Source of the DNA: Aselliscus stoliczkanus
Taxonomy: Eukaryota; Chordata; Mammalia; Chiroptera; Hipposideridae
Direction: 5' to 3'
Assembly (NCBI GenBank): GCA_033961575.1
Contig: CM066733.1
Location: forward strand, 67,206,921 to 67,270,920
Length of the DNA: 64,000 nucleotides
The notes under the pieces are model-generated. The model ran no database searches, was not told the DNA's origin, and saw only the letters and a list, made by a program, of their open reading frames with translations. This document shows positions 36,402 to 47,389 of the stretch, piece by piece. The translations under genes were made by a program, and so were the position numbers. Numbering within the stretch: position 1 is the first letter of the stretch; the number at the start of each line of letters is the position of its first letter.

Positions 36402-36492
36402 AGCTAATTTGTCGGTTTTTTGGAGGACTGGGAGTTTGAGTGCACTGGTTTGCCCAGTTTTCAGCATTCTTTGCAACTTCGTCATTCCATGT
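36402..36492 (-). CDS. CRISP1: CRISP1 exon: CAP domain first cysteine segment
   Basis: 91 bp between acceptor TTATTTCAAG and donor GTAAGTC. It reads TWNDEVAKNAENWANQC, then TQTPSPPKNRQIS and one base of the next codon. It aligns with the family's EW-AANAQ-WAN-C block and provides cysteine 1. After this cysteine most CRISPs have QHS, whose His is one of the CAP cavity/zinc ligands; here it is TPS, so the His is absent. As I recall, human CRISP1 also lacks it (MTES), which supports the CRISP1 assignment. Confidence 0.9.
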
Positions 36493-36833
36493 CTTGAAAT
36501 AAATGACAAAAATTCAGAAATGAAAACATGATGTTTTTACGAGATAATCATGATGTATACGATTACATTTAAAACAAATGCCTAGTTGAGGAATTCTTTT
36601 CTAGTATTTGTTATTTTTCGATTGTTCTACCAAAAGATACACTTCTCTAATTCCTAAATGACTCAATTACCAGGAAGTATCTCTCTACATGGGGTCATAG
36701 ATTAAATGTTTTAGGAAAAGAAAATAGCCATCCAGCTTCTCAGCACCAAAATAAACATTTCAAAAGCAAGGCATCCTCTTTCAGATGGATAATCACAGGA
36801 GATAAAAATATTGATCCATATGATAGGAAATAA

Positions 36834-36895
36834 ATGTATATATATTACATATGTGTATATATGTATATATGTGTATATATGTATATATACATGCC

Positions 36896-36952
<57 letters not shown>
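36834..36952. repeat. (TATG)n/(TA)n microsatellite in a CRISP1 intron
   Basis: TATATG-type repeats followed by a pure TA run of about 50 bp. Confidence 0.95.
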
Positions 36953-36953
<1 letters not shown>

Positions 36954-37056
36954 TAGCTTACTAGCTTGGAACTATGGCTATATATTAGAAATAAGAACTA
37001 AGTATGTGCTGTCCCTCCCAATGTCCCTCCCAATTGCATTTGCAGCAGTCTTCATA

Positions 37057-37296
37057 TACTGTGGGTGCCAAAAAAATATATACAAGTGGACAGTTTGGTC
37101 AGCATTGCTTAAGCAGTAGTTCGCCATAATCAGGTGTCTGGACGCTGATGGTAACCACTTTGAGTACCTCTTGTAATTGTAGAAGTCAAATGTCACTTGT
37201 ATTCATCTTTTGTTATCAATATATATTGAGTATTGCAATTTTAATAGTTTTTTCCCTTTCTTAAAAAGTGTATACATTTCTTTGGCATCTTCTGTG
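37057..37296 (+). mobile_element. non-autonomous mariner-derived element, copy 4
   Basis: Left end 'CTGTGGGTGCCAAAAAAATA', right end 'TTTCTTTGGCATCTTCTGT', interior 'GCTGATGGTAACCACTTTGA' then 'TACCTCTTGTAATTG'. Inserted in the CRISP1 intron between the exons at 36402 and 38686, near a long TA run. Confidence 0.75.
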
Positions 37297-38685
37297 TGTT
37301 TCAGTATACCGCTAGATGCTATCATAAGCATTAATACGTTTTGTGTTGTAGTATATGAAATATAACAGTGTGAAGGACAAAAATGTATGGGAAGTAAACA
37401 CCTAACTATCTCATATGCAAAATAGGAAACATAAAGGAAATTCAATGTAAAGAGCCTTTTAGTATTATCATAATTCAGACAAATTAAGCCACGATTGCTA
37501 GACATTACTTTCAAGAGAGAGAAAAAAAATCTAAGATGAGAACAGATGTTCAGAAAAAAGCAGACATCTTGTATCTCTGAGAAGGCAGTGCCAGTTACTT
37601 GTTATGGTCATGAGGTATTTACCCTGTACATTTGGCATAGCACACTTGCTTAGAAATGAAGCTAAACATAAGGCTCAGTAGAAAAATCTTCCCTATAGCC
37701 TAGATTAAGCAACAATTTTCATAGAGCCTTGGAAATGGAATAAATCAGAAAGATAACAGATCCTATTTCTAATTAATTTAGGAACCTCCTCCAAAAAATA
37801 TACATTTTGCTTGTGATTGAAGTATATGTTCAGCACCTCCTAAGATAGCTCATTGTAGCACTAATTGCTAAATAGGCTTTTTGATCTCTCGAGGTATAGT
37901 ATAACTTCCAAATACCTATGATTTGTTGATTTTAGCTCAGCTCTTTGAAAAAATTCAGAACCAACCTAATTAATTTGTCAAATGATAACATTTTAAATAC
38001 TTGAATTGGGAAGAGAAACAGTTACTCATTATTATTGAGTATCCTATATGTCCTTGGCATTTTATTTTATTACTGTTTCTCTGCTAATCCTCACAAAGAT
38101 GTAGCAAAGTTTGAATTATCGTTTCCACTAATAGCCAACAAATCTGAGGCTCTTTCAGATTAAATAATTAACCTGGAGTCAACTATCCTATTCTCCTGGG
38201 ATATCCTTTATTTAGTCTAACTATCTCCTATTCATCATATTTTGATTTCCAGTCTCCCTACCCTGCTTATCAACATCCTCTGTATATACTCCTTTTATTA
38301 ATATGTTGTCCAAATCTGTACACATCTTATTGCATATGATCTGACAATAGCTGAAGAGTGGGCTCTCATTGTTCAGATCTACACCCCATATTTTACTATA
38401 TAGTTCAAGTTTTCATTTGCAGTTTGGCACCTCATTATTCAATTAATAAAATTTACAAGGTTTCTTCCACATCATTTGCCCATTAATTATACCTCTATCC
38501 TATATTGATAGAGTCAATATGTTAGTTCAAATACAGTATGCTACATTTAACCATCAGCCAATATGGCAACTTTCTAGTGAAATACACAGATTCAAGTATT
38601 TTACATAGATAGATCTTGGTTTACTGTCCATTGGTAATGGATTAGATGCTAACTGATAATGTTCTTTCAACAAGACACAAGTTAC

Positions 38686-38803
38686 CATTTTAAGCATGTT
38701 ACTGGCACTGGGAGATGCCATCCTTCTAAGGTCATTGTGCTTGTTAATAATCTCCATTTGGGTTGTTGAATTTTGGGTCAATAAAGAGAAAACAGATATT
38801 TGA
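38686..38803 (-). CDS. CRISP1: CRISP1 exon: mature N-terminus and start of the CAP domain
   Basis: 118 bp between acceptor CATTTTAAAG and donor GTAACT. After one base that completes a codon it reads QISVFSLLTQNSTTQ, then MEIINKHNDLRRMASPSASNMLKM. The (E)IxNKHNxLRR and SASNMLKM blocks mark the start of the CAP domain in CRISPs. NST is a possible N-glycosylation site. The exon needs two carried-in bases (phase 2), and TAA stands immediately upstream in frame, so a separate 5' exon must supply the start. It ends on a codon boundary, in phase with 36402-36492. Confidence 0.9.
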
Positions 38804-39428
38804 CTTTAAAATGAAGCAAAAAGTAAGAACAATGTTAAAATATTGAAAATCAAAGTAACAAAACTACTGATTTTAATACGGAAGTTAATAAAATGTTTAG
38901 TTTTGTGTTCTCCAAATTTAGCATCAAACTCACCAAGAGGGCTTGTTAACATAGATTGCTGGGCTCCATCCCCCCAGAGGTTTTTTTTTTTTTTTTTCCA
39001 CAAGACTAGGTGGGGCCAGAGAATTTGCATGTCCAACAAGTTCTCAGGGACCATGCTTCGAGAATCAATAGCCTGTTGTAGAATTGCTGTGGGCAACTTG
39101 GGATACCACCACTTTTGAATACCACCACTTCTTTTGCCTTTAACAATAGATTAATGTGATCCATAAGACCTCTTTACACATGATATTATCTTATAACATG
39201 CAAAAATGTATAGTCCTCATCAGCGTCCTAATTTGTACCAGAAAATTCCAATAGAACAAAAAATAGTACCTGGAATTGTGCAGAAACACAATTTGAGCCA
39301 TATGATAGCCAGCAAAAAATAGTTACTCAAACTGTAGAGAATTTCAGGCTTAAAAATATATATATAGTGAAATAGAAAGAGAATATAATATATCCAGATA
39401 TTATTTAGATTAAAAAATATGGGGTGTG

Positions 39429-39612
39429 GCCAGCGACCGATCTGCCTCATCCCGGAAGAGCGCAATGATGATACCAACATGGGCCAGTGAAGCAACGTCC
39501 TCCACAACTAGACTGAAGAACAAAAGGACAGCAACTTGTCTGTTCCCCTTCCCCGATTCCCCAATGCTGTTCCCCTCCCACAATCAAAAAAAAATTTGCT
39601 TTCCCTTTAAAA
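39429..39612 (+). mobile_element. 5'-truncated tRNA-derived SINE with long target-site duplication
   Basis: Holds only the 3' body of the long subtype ('CCAGCGACCGATCTGCC', 'CTAGACTGAAGAACAAAAGG'). The duplication AAAAAATATGGGGTGTG flanks it exactly at 39412-39428 and 39613-39629. The tRNA-like head is absent. Confidence 0.88.
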
Positions 39613-40219
39613 AAAAAATATGGGGTGTGTGCCAATTATATTCAGCATCTTATGCAGATTATGAATTGTGTAGATACTTATGTTTAAACCAACCTCCTTT
39701 TCTGTCTTAATAAGGGCATAATTAAGAGGCAGCCTTTTTTTTTTAATGGAAAAATTACTCATAAAAAAATTATGGACTGTTAACACTGAAAGAAACCCCA
39801 GAAATCACTTAGTAAATGTGCTGACTCTTTTCTGTTTGCTGTAGCACCCAACCTGTGCACTGTCTCCCCTTCTCTGCCCTGCCCTGTGGCCTGAGGCTGA
39901 CCCTTGAAGCCTGTACCACCTAAGTTCTTCGTCTTGTGCTTTTTTGATGGACTGAGCCAAAGGGAGGCACTGATAGCAGAGCAGGTGGGAGGGGCTAGAG
40001 GTCAGGGTATTTCTTGTCCATTCCCTCCCTTCTTCCACCCTCCTTCTCTGGGAGGAGACACCTCAATTTTGATTCTACTATTTATTATCCCTTCCTTTAG
40101 TCCTGCAGGCCTAGCGGTTGAAAGGCTTTCCACTGCTTCTGGTCTCTTTCTTTGTTCCTTTCACCCTGTTCCTTTGTAAATATTGCTTCATTAAAGCCCA
40201 TGCATGCAAAATATCTGTG

Positions 40220-40385
40220 TTGAAAAAAATAGTAAGTATGTGATATGATGGAGGTGTTAGCTAAAACAATGGCGGAATCATTTTGCGATATGTAAGTATA
40301 TCAAATCAATACTTATACACTTTAAAATTATACAGTGTTCTGTGCCAGTTATATCTCAATAAAGCTGGAACAACACAAAACAAAA
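40220..40385 (+). repeat. old L1 3' end, sense
   Basis: 'GATATGTAAGTATATCAAAT', 'TTATACACTTTAAAATTATA' and 'GTTATATCTCAATAAAGCTG' followed by an A-rich tail are a standard old L1 terminus. Confidence 0.65.
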
Positions 40386-40727
40386 CACCTGTGTTGAATT
40401 CTGTTACCTTCTAGACTCTGAGTGAAAAAAGCTCCTTTATTTTACCCATTAAAAACAAAACAGAGATTCAGAAAGGTTAACTGAGTTATGTAAGAATCTC
40501 TTTTTTCATTATATCCAAAACCCAATTACTTTAAATTTGGAGGTGCAAATTAATAAACAGAGAGCTTATCCCTTGTGCTTATAGCTTCTATTTTAATAAT
40601 GAGAGCAACATATGGAAGCTACCATGGTTTCTTTAGAAAATAACTTACCACAGTAAGCATTTTGCTATCAGTGCACTCATGTGTCTTTCTTATTCTTTGG
40701 ATTTATTAATAACCTCTTTTGACTCAC

Positions 40728-40768
40728 TGGTCAAAACCAATGAAGCACTTGGCAAAAGAAAAGACATT
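40728..40768 (-). CDS. CRISP1: candidate 41-bp CRISP1 micro-exon
   Basis: Minus strand: acceptor TTATATTTCAG, 41 bases, donor GTGAGT. Entered in phase 0 it reads NVFSFAKCFIGFD plus CA, and those two bases with the T of the exon at 38686-38803 make a His codon. No stop arises and the phases fit the signal exon and the CAP exon exactly. I know of no such exon in human CRISP1, so this is a prediction from splice signals and phase alone. Confidence 0.35.
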
Positions 40769-41023
40769 CTGAAATATAATTTCAGAAGATTCATAAGCAT
40801 TTGAGTATATTAAGTCCATCAGTAAAGCTGGAAAAGATCATGTAAATAACTGAAGTAATATCTAATTTCTTCGTTTGCTGCAACCGTTTACTTAGACATC
40901 ACCTTCTGATAAGCACTAGCTTTGCCTTTCCAATTACACATTTACCAGACGCAAAGCAGCAACAATAGTCATTCACGTTTTAAGTGCTATATGGATTACA
41001 ACAGGGCTGGATGCTCAACATAC

Positions 41024-41059
41024 CTTTGAAGATATAGCTCTCACCATTAAGCAAAGAAG
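41024..41059 (-). CDS. CRISP1: candidate 36-bp CRISP1 micro-exon (optional)
   Basis: Acceptor TTTGTTTTCAG and donor GTATGT on the minus strand bound 36 bases reading LLCLMVRAISSK in phase 0. An inner ATG|GTGAGA could serve as an alternative donor. The length is a multiple of three, so it can be included or skipped without changing the frame. It may be chance. Confidence 0.25.
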
Positions 41060-41442
41060 CTGAAAACAAATAATAACTGAGATCCTTGGTGGGTGCAATG
41101 GGTTTTCTAGTAACAGAGTGAGTACTATCCATTATAATCAACCTTGCTGATAGTCATAATATTCATGAATGTATTATCACATTTTCTTTACATCTTAAAA
41201 AACTGTGAAATAACGTTTTACTTTATGGAACTATTATTATGCAATTTAGTTCTGAACACATTGTGGTAAGAATTATTATCCCCACTAAAAATTGAAAAAC
41301 ATAAAGTTTAGAGATATTTCAGACCAGATAAACCACTCCTTAATAGGTATTGCTCGGAATAAATGGCTACATTGACTAAAACTCTATGCCCTTTTTATAG
41401 ATGCGGGCCCTGGCAATTAGACATATTAAAACTCTCCTATCT

Positions 41443-41956
41443 GGGGGCCAGTCGAGTGGCTCAGTTGGTTAAGAGTTGGCATAGAGTGCGTGCTCTGAGC
41501 ACCCTGGGGCTGCCAGTTCAATTCCCACATGGGCCAGTGAACACTGCGCCCGAGCTGAGCTGTCGCTGAGTTGCCAACAGGTGGCAGGATGGCTCAGCTG
41601 GTGTAACAACAAGATTGCCTGTTCAATGGTGGGCTATGCCCACCGGCAACTAAGACTGAACTTAGCACCTTGAGCTGAGCTGCCGCCCTGATGGCTCAGT
41701 GGATAGAGCGTGAGCTCTTAACAACAAGGCTGCTGGTTTGACTCCCGCATGGGATGGTGGCTACGCCCACCTGCAACTAAGATTGAACACAGCACCTTGA
41801 ACTTAGAGATCACAAGCTGCCGATGCGCAGCCAGATGGTGACTGGCGCCCTCCACAACGAAGATTGAAGAACAACTTGGCTGGTCCCCTCCCCCAATCCC
41901 CCAACACTGTTCCCCTCCCCCAAGTCCCCAATAAAATCTTTAAAAATAATAAAACT
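41443..41956 (+). mobile_element. two-headed tRNA-derived SINE, 514 bp
   Basis: Flanked by AAAACTCTCCTATCT (41428-41442) and AAAAATCTCCTATCT (41957-41971). The first tRNA-like head is GGGGGCCAGTCGAGTGGCTC with B box 'CAGTTCAATTCCC'. A second head follows about 240 bp on: 'CCCTGATGGCTCAGTGGAT', 'AGAGCGTGAGCTC' and B box 'GGTTTGACTCCCGC'. It ends in 'CCCCAATAAAATCTTTAAAA'. The duplication encloses everything, so both heads moved as one unit. Confidence 0.85.
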
Positions 41957-42419
41957 AAAAATCTCCTATCTAAACTTATAAAATCAGTGAGCAAGGACGC
42001 CAGAACTTGAAGCAATTCTTTGACATTAAATAAATCCTAGGGTCTTTCCAGGTTGACACACTGGCACCTAGAATGCAACTAGCACATAGAAAATAGCACT
42101 TCTAAACTTTTTTAAAATTCTTCTTTCCATTTGTTGATACTAATCTATTTACCTGGTTGGCAAAGATGATGCCAAGAAAGCTCTGTAGATATCTAACTCA
42201 AGGAAACTTGTTTTTACTTATCTTCTTTTAAGAAATACAGAAGTTGCATTATTCTTTTTGTTTTCCTCAAATAACTTTCTAGTCTGTAAAATGCTTCATT
42301 TCTCTAGAAGTAAAACACACTATCCTCTTAAATAAATACAGAAGTGAAATTATAATAATCAATCAGTTTCAAGGGTATAAAATTACCTTCCTTTGTCCTG
42401 GTACACATCCTAACCTACT

Positions 42420-43560
42420 TGATTTTATAGTCAAGTTGCCAGTGCCTCTCTCCCGAGGGAGGTAAAAGGAAGTAGACATTTACAGTAGAACTTGTGTTTC
42501 TTGTTTGAATTTTCCCTTTTAGCAAAGAGAGGGATGTCTTACTTTCTACTCTCAAAGCTCCTATCTTTTTCTTGCTCATTTCCACTTGCTTCTCAACCTG
42601 CTGCACTTTGTCTTCTGTTGCCACTGCCAACTGAACTGGCATTTGCCAAGACCATCACCTCATCAGTGGTAAATATAATTGAAGCTTTTTATTCTTTACC
42701 TTACTTGTCTCAGTAGCAGGGGGAAATGTTGCATATATCATATATACTTCTTCTTGAATCACTTCCCCATTGGCTTTGTGATGCTCTTATTTCTTCTGCT
42801 CTTTCTTCTTAGTCTCTCCTTTCAGCTTCCCTTCCTCCGGCTCACCCTTAAGTCTTGGTATTCTTCACAATTCTTTCCTAGGTCCCTTTTCCCTTTTCAC
42901 TTTACACATTTTCCACTTTTATAGTTTCAATGCCATTAATATGCCAACGATCCCTAAACCTCTATCTCCAGCTCAGATCTTATTTATGCCTCACCTGAAA
43001 CCTACCTGCCCCAGAAGAATTCATTCTTGGTTCCTCTCAGAGCCTGATCATCATCAGATACTCCCTATTCTAGTGAGTGGCATCACCAGTCAGCCAGTGA
43101 TGTGGCCACCCTCTCCTCACGTCCCAGGTCCAACCAATCTCTAAGTCCTATAGCTTCTACTTTGGAACTAGATCCTCACTCTCATAATCAAGTACAGGCC
43201 AGTTTATTATCTACATGACTGAACAAGTTCCCAACTAGTCCCCTTACCTCCAGTCTTGCCTCTGCCATATGATCTTTCTGAAATGCAAATCTGACTGTAT
43301 CACTCTCTAATTCAGACACTCTCTGATGCACGTAATGTTGCTTATAAGGCCCATGGGACCTGTGCTTCCTCTTACCACTCCAGCATCATCCTATAGCACA
43401 TCTCTTCTAACCCCACCAAACACAACTATCTCTTACTTCTTCCTACTCCAAACTGGCTTATCCTCTGACTTTCATGCACTCTCTCTCTTTTATCTGTGAC
43501 TTTAATCTTTTCCTCAAATACTTTCCTTTCTCCACCTCTACCCTCTCTCTTCGCTGGTCT
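42420..43560. repeat. pyrimidine-rich stretch, in part old L2-like repeat
   Basis: From about 43020, 'GATCTTTCTGAAATGCAAAT', 'CTGACTGTATCACTCTC', 'TTATAAGGCCCATGGGACCT' and 'CACTCCAGCATCATCC' follow the same old repeat as 17180-17960 but in the other orientation. Before that I recognise nothing. Confidence 0.35.
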
Positions 43561-44329
43561 AAATCCTACTAATTGTATTATCATGAGGACTAAATGAGAT
43601 GAACAATACAAAATGTTTAGAATTTTTTAAAAATAGCAAATATTCAGTAATAATGTTCTTTAGGACCTCATGTTTGCCTTCAAAATGCACTTGTCATACT
43701 TTCTAAATTTTCCATGGACTCATAAATCCTCTATTACTTTGAAGATTTATGTGGGAAGTTACTATATTAATCTTATATATTACACTATCCCTAGCATCTA
43801 GCACTATGTCTGCTAAAGTACACACTACATAAGTGGTTGTTGAATTGAATTAAATTGACATGTGTTGAGCTACAATTTGGAAGCCAAATTATAGTTTCAG
43901 TTTTGAACTGTTGTTTAGGACTTTGTAATATCAAATATATACTTTTGTGGGTCTAGAGATGAAATTTCCAAGCATATGTTAAATCCTTCAATTAAACAAC
44001 CTATTCATGATAAAAATGAATTCTTGTAAGGCAAGTAGTGAGTTAATTTTATACTTCAGATTCATGCTATACTTCTCATCTGATGCTTCTTGCTGACCCG
44101 CTGTCTTATAGCTCAGTAGTATTAATCAGTAAAAAAAGCTGCTAATTGCTGTAAAGACACATTTCAGTGAGAAACAAGGTGCATTATGTGATGAGAGGAT
44201 AGTCCTTTTTGCCCCCACCCCAGGACATTTGCACCCATCATCTTTGTTGATATAACATTCACTATGAGCTATGGGTAAGGCAGTCCTCTTAGTAGAGCTT
44301 AAAATCTGTCCTGTAAGTGAAATCCTTAC

Positions 44330-44388
44330 CATGCCTGCAGCTTGTTGAAGCAGTATGACGAAGCAAATGCCCACCAACATCATTGTCC
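44330..44388 (-). CDS. CRISP1: candidate CRISP1 signal-peptide exon
   Basis: Acceptor CATTTTTTTCAG, five leader bases, then ATG at 44383-44381 and donor GTAAGG after 44330. It encodes MMLVGICFVILLQQAAGM: a hydrophobic core followed by QQAAG, a plausible signal peptidase region. CRISPs are secreted, and their start codon lies on a separate small 5' exon, which fits. It ends in phase 0, whereas the CAP exon at 38686-38803 needs phase 2, so direct joining gives a stop after about 19 codons. Either the micro-exons are used or the true start exon is elsewhere, possibly beyond 64000. Confidence 0.5.
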
Positions 44389-44780
44389 CTGAAAAAAATG
44401 AAGCATTTTTGACACTTATGAGTATATAAAAATAGCTTATTTTATGAAAAAAATGATTATAATTCACATAACTTTTTGTAGATTGAAACTTTTCTGTGAG
44501 AATATATTTTCTAGGTAAGATGGACAGTTTTTCTTAATAAAAATCAGTCTCATTCTTTATGTACAAATGTAGACTTTATTCTTGTATTATCCATTCCTAG
44601 ACTGGAACCCAGAAATATAGCAGCAAATTTTCTTAATACTCTAGAAAGATAAGAATTTAAGATCTAACCAAAAGCTAAAAAGTAAAACTGATCTGTAATA
44701 ATTCATATGATGGGCATCTCCAATTGTAAGGAACTTAGTTTAAAGCCTTATTTTAAAATGTTTCTCTCTGAGTCATCATA

Positions 44781-44782
<2 letters not shown>

Positions 44783-44817
<35 letters not shown>

Positions 44818-45236
44818 TTTTATTGGGGAATTGGCGGAGGGGAACAGCGAGCGTTGGGGAATCGGGGAAGGGGAACAGACAAGTTGCTGTCTTTTTGTTC
44901 TTCAGTCTAGTTGCAGAGGATGTTGCTTCACTGGCCCATGTTGGTATCGTCATTGCGTTCTTCCCGGATGAGGCAGATCAGTCGCTGGCCTCTGGATGTC
45001 GCTCACCGCGGCTATTGGCCGCTCACGCTGGCTGCGGGCCACTCACTGTAGCCTATGGCAGCCCACTGCAGCAGGGACTGCAGCCCACACCATCACCGGG
45101 GCTCGCACAGCCCAGCTCCAGGTGGAGCTGTTGTTAGCTGTAGAGGGCAGTGTCACTGGCCCTCATGTGGGATCCGAACCGGGGCCGCTGGCATCCCAAA
45201 ACCAGCGCTTAACCAATGCGCCACTCGGCCGGCCCA
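44783..45236 (-). mobile_element. tRNA-derived SINE, long subtype, antisense
   Basis: T tract, reversed 'AAAGATTTTATTGGGG' tail, full body and reversed head 'GCGCCACTCGGCCGGCCC'. The duplication AGTCATCATAAT flanks it exactly at 44771-44782 and 45237-45248. Confidence 0.92.
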
Positions 45237-45458
45237 AGTCATCATAATCTTTAATGTACCACTGAAAAATGTAAGTTGCAGGTGTGCAAGTTTCTACACC
45301 AAAATAATAACATTGGATACCTCTTAAGAATGATGGATTTATAGTTCCATTACAATTTTACTTTTAGTTCCTATAACTCTCTATTTTTCTTATTATTAAG
45401 TAATTGCCAAATATTATTTTTATAATAATCCCCTTTTATTTTAAAAGTTACTTCTTGA

Positions 45459-45848
45459 GGCTGGCCGAGTGGCTCAGTTGGGTAAGAGCATGAGCTTTGA
45501 GCAACAGGGTCATCGGTTCAATTCCCACATGGGCCAGCGAGCTGCGCCAGAGCTGAGCTGCTGCTGAGCTGCCAACGGGTGGCAGGAATTGCTCAGTTGT
45601 TAGAACGTGCACTCTTAGCAACAAGGTTTCTGGTTCAACTCCCGCATTGGGTTGGTGGGCTATACCCACCCACAACTAAGATTGAACATGGCACATTGAG
45701 CTGAGCTGCCCTGAGCTGCCCACAGGCGGGTGGCAGGATGATGACTGGACTTCGAGCTGAGCTAGCTGTGCCCTCCACAACTAAGACTGAAGGACAACAA
45801 CTTGGCTGTTCCCCTTTCCCAATTCCCCAATTAAGAAAAAAAAAGAAG
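45459..45848 (+). mobile_element. two-headed tRNA-derived SINE, 390 bp
   Basis: The duplication AAAGTTACTTCTTGA flanks it at 45444-45458 and 45849-45863. First head GGCTGGCCGAGTGGCTCAG with B box 'GGTTCAATTCCC'; second head 'AATTGCTCAGTTGTTAGAAC' with B box 'GGTTCAACTCCC'. It ends 'CCCCAATTAAGAAAAAAAA'. Same layout as 41443-41956 but shorter. Confidence 0.87.
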
Positions 45849-45863
45849 AAAGTTACTTCTTGA

Positions 45864-47087
45864 ATCACTTTTTGTTGCCATTAAATTTCAATCTGATTCT
45901 TCTTTATGACCATTAACTACTGAAGTTTGCTATCAGTATCCCATTAGGGCTCCTGTCTGAAAAGTTGTACAGCCTGTCTTCTTCAGTTGATTTATGTGTG
46001 TGTGGTTTTGAGTAACCTGAATACCCTAGTCCCTTTGTCCTGAATGTACTCCAGCTTATTTATAACCCTGTTAGAAAGTGTTATGCCAGCTATAAATATA
46101 ATATTTCATGCATGATCCACCTTTTGGCTTATTTGGTGTGTTAAACCAAGGCAATGTTGAGAAACATATTTGAAATAAATCCTAAAAATTAATACAGCCC
46201 CGTCTACTGGTAGTAAAGTTGAGAATAAAATGAAAGTCTATAAAAGATTTTCCTCCTATCATGGATAGCTCTTATCATTAAATAATGAAGTAAATGTTTT
46301 ACCTGAGATGAGCAAATGAGAAGGATAAGATATTCCTGTGTCCAAAGAGAGGCAAATGTATTTTGATCTTCAACACAACAATGTATATATATACGGAACA
46401 CAAATCGCTTCTCTTTCCTGTTTGGTTATGCTGAATTATGCAAAGTGGTGTTAATGTGTTATGGTGAAAATGTCCTATAAATCTTATCACCTGTTTCAGT
46501 ACAAAATAAGCCCATTATTGAATTCTAAAGCAGAGCTAAGTTAATAACTGACTGCTGTTCTCTTATAATTAGGTTTAATAATTTTAGTAATGATGGGTTA
46601 GGGAAGGCCTAATAATGGTCTAGAGAGTGTAATACTATTTAGCAAGGTAGTGATTTATATATTTTTGTTCTCAATAGCATATCATGGAATCACTCACTAA
46701 TGAGCTTTCAGTAAATTGCCTTTATGTAATCTAAGAATTATGTAATACATATAACAGGATCTAATATTATGTCCCATTATTAAAATTAATCATCTAATGT
46801 GATTAATTAATCACCTAATATGATTAATTAACAATCTAATATGAGATTTAATAAACATAATAAATTAATTTTTACCTTATTTTCATTATTAAATGCCATA
46901 ATACTAAAACAAAATGTTCAAATAATGTTTTAGAAACATAATATCGCAACTTACTCCCAAAGATATCAAAAGGTGAAAAATGAGCTTTACATATGTAATA
47001 AATCCATTCTAAAAACTGGTAATTTCTCATGCTTTCATTAAAAAATAATTTTCCTCCAAGACCTTCTTAACCTAGATTAGAAAAGTA
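45864..47087. other. upstream of the CRISP signal exon, nothing recognised
   Basis: Very AT-rich near 46740-46880, with short ATTAATTA-type repeats. No gene and no nameable repeat. Confidence 0.4.
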
Positions 47088-47310
47088 GCCACATAGTGTT
47101 TTAGGGGGTGGGCTTTGGAGCCAGTCATCCTTGTTCATATCTCAGTTTCACCACTCATTAACTGAGAAAACTTGAGTAATATATCCTCTTTGTGCCTCAA
47201 TTCCCTCATTTGTAAAATGAGTAATATTAATAACCATAAGATGTTAGGGTTATTATTAAATAATTTAATTCATTTAAAACACTTAGTGCTTGTAATGTGG
47301 GTATTTTGGG
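47088..47310 (+). repeat. MIR SINE, old
   Basis: 'CATAGTGTTTTAGGGGGTGG', 'GGAGCCAGTCATCCTTGTTC', 'TGTGCCTCAATTCCCTCATT', 'TGTAAAATGAGTAATATTAA' and 'AACACTTAGTGCTTG' follow the MIR consensus in order. Confidence 0.8.
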
Positions 47311-47389
47311 ACCTAGTACTTTACTCTAAGAATCCTACGAGAAATTTTACCTATCAATGCAGCCAGTAAGATACAGGAAAACTTCAGTA

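Noticed and set aside
42130..42200. Minus-strand segment with AG...CAG|GTAAAT borders reading SFLGIIFANQ
   Set aside because: No start codon and no family match. Short AG/GT-bounded segments are common by chance in AT-rich DNA.
44126..44467. 113-codon minus-strand frame as a stand-alone small secreted protein
   Set aside because: Only the MMLVGICFVILLQQAAGM part is bounded by splice signals. The sequence on either side reads as intron, with no cysteine pattern of a defensin.
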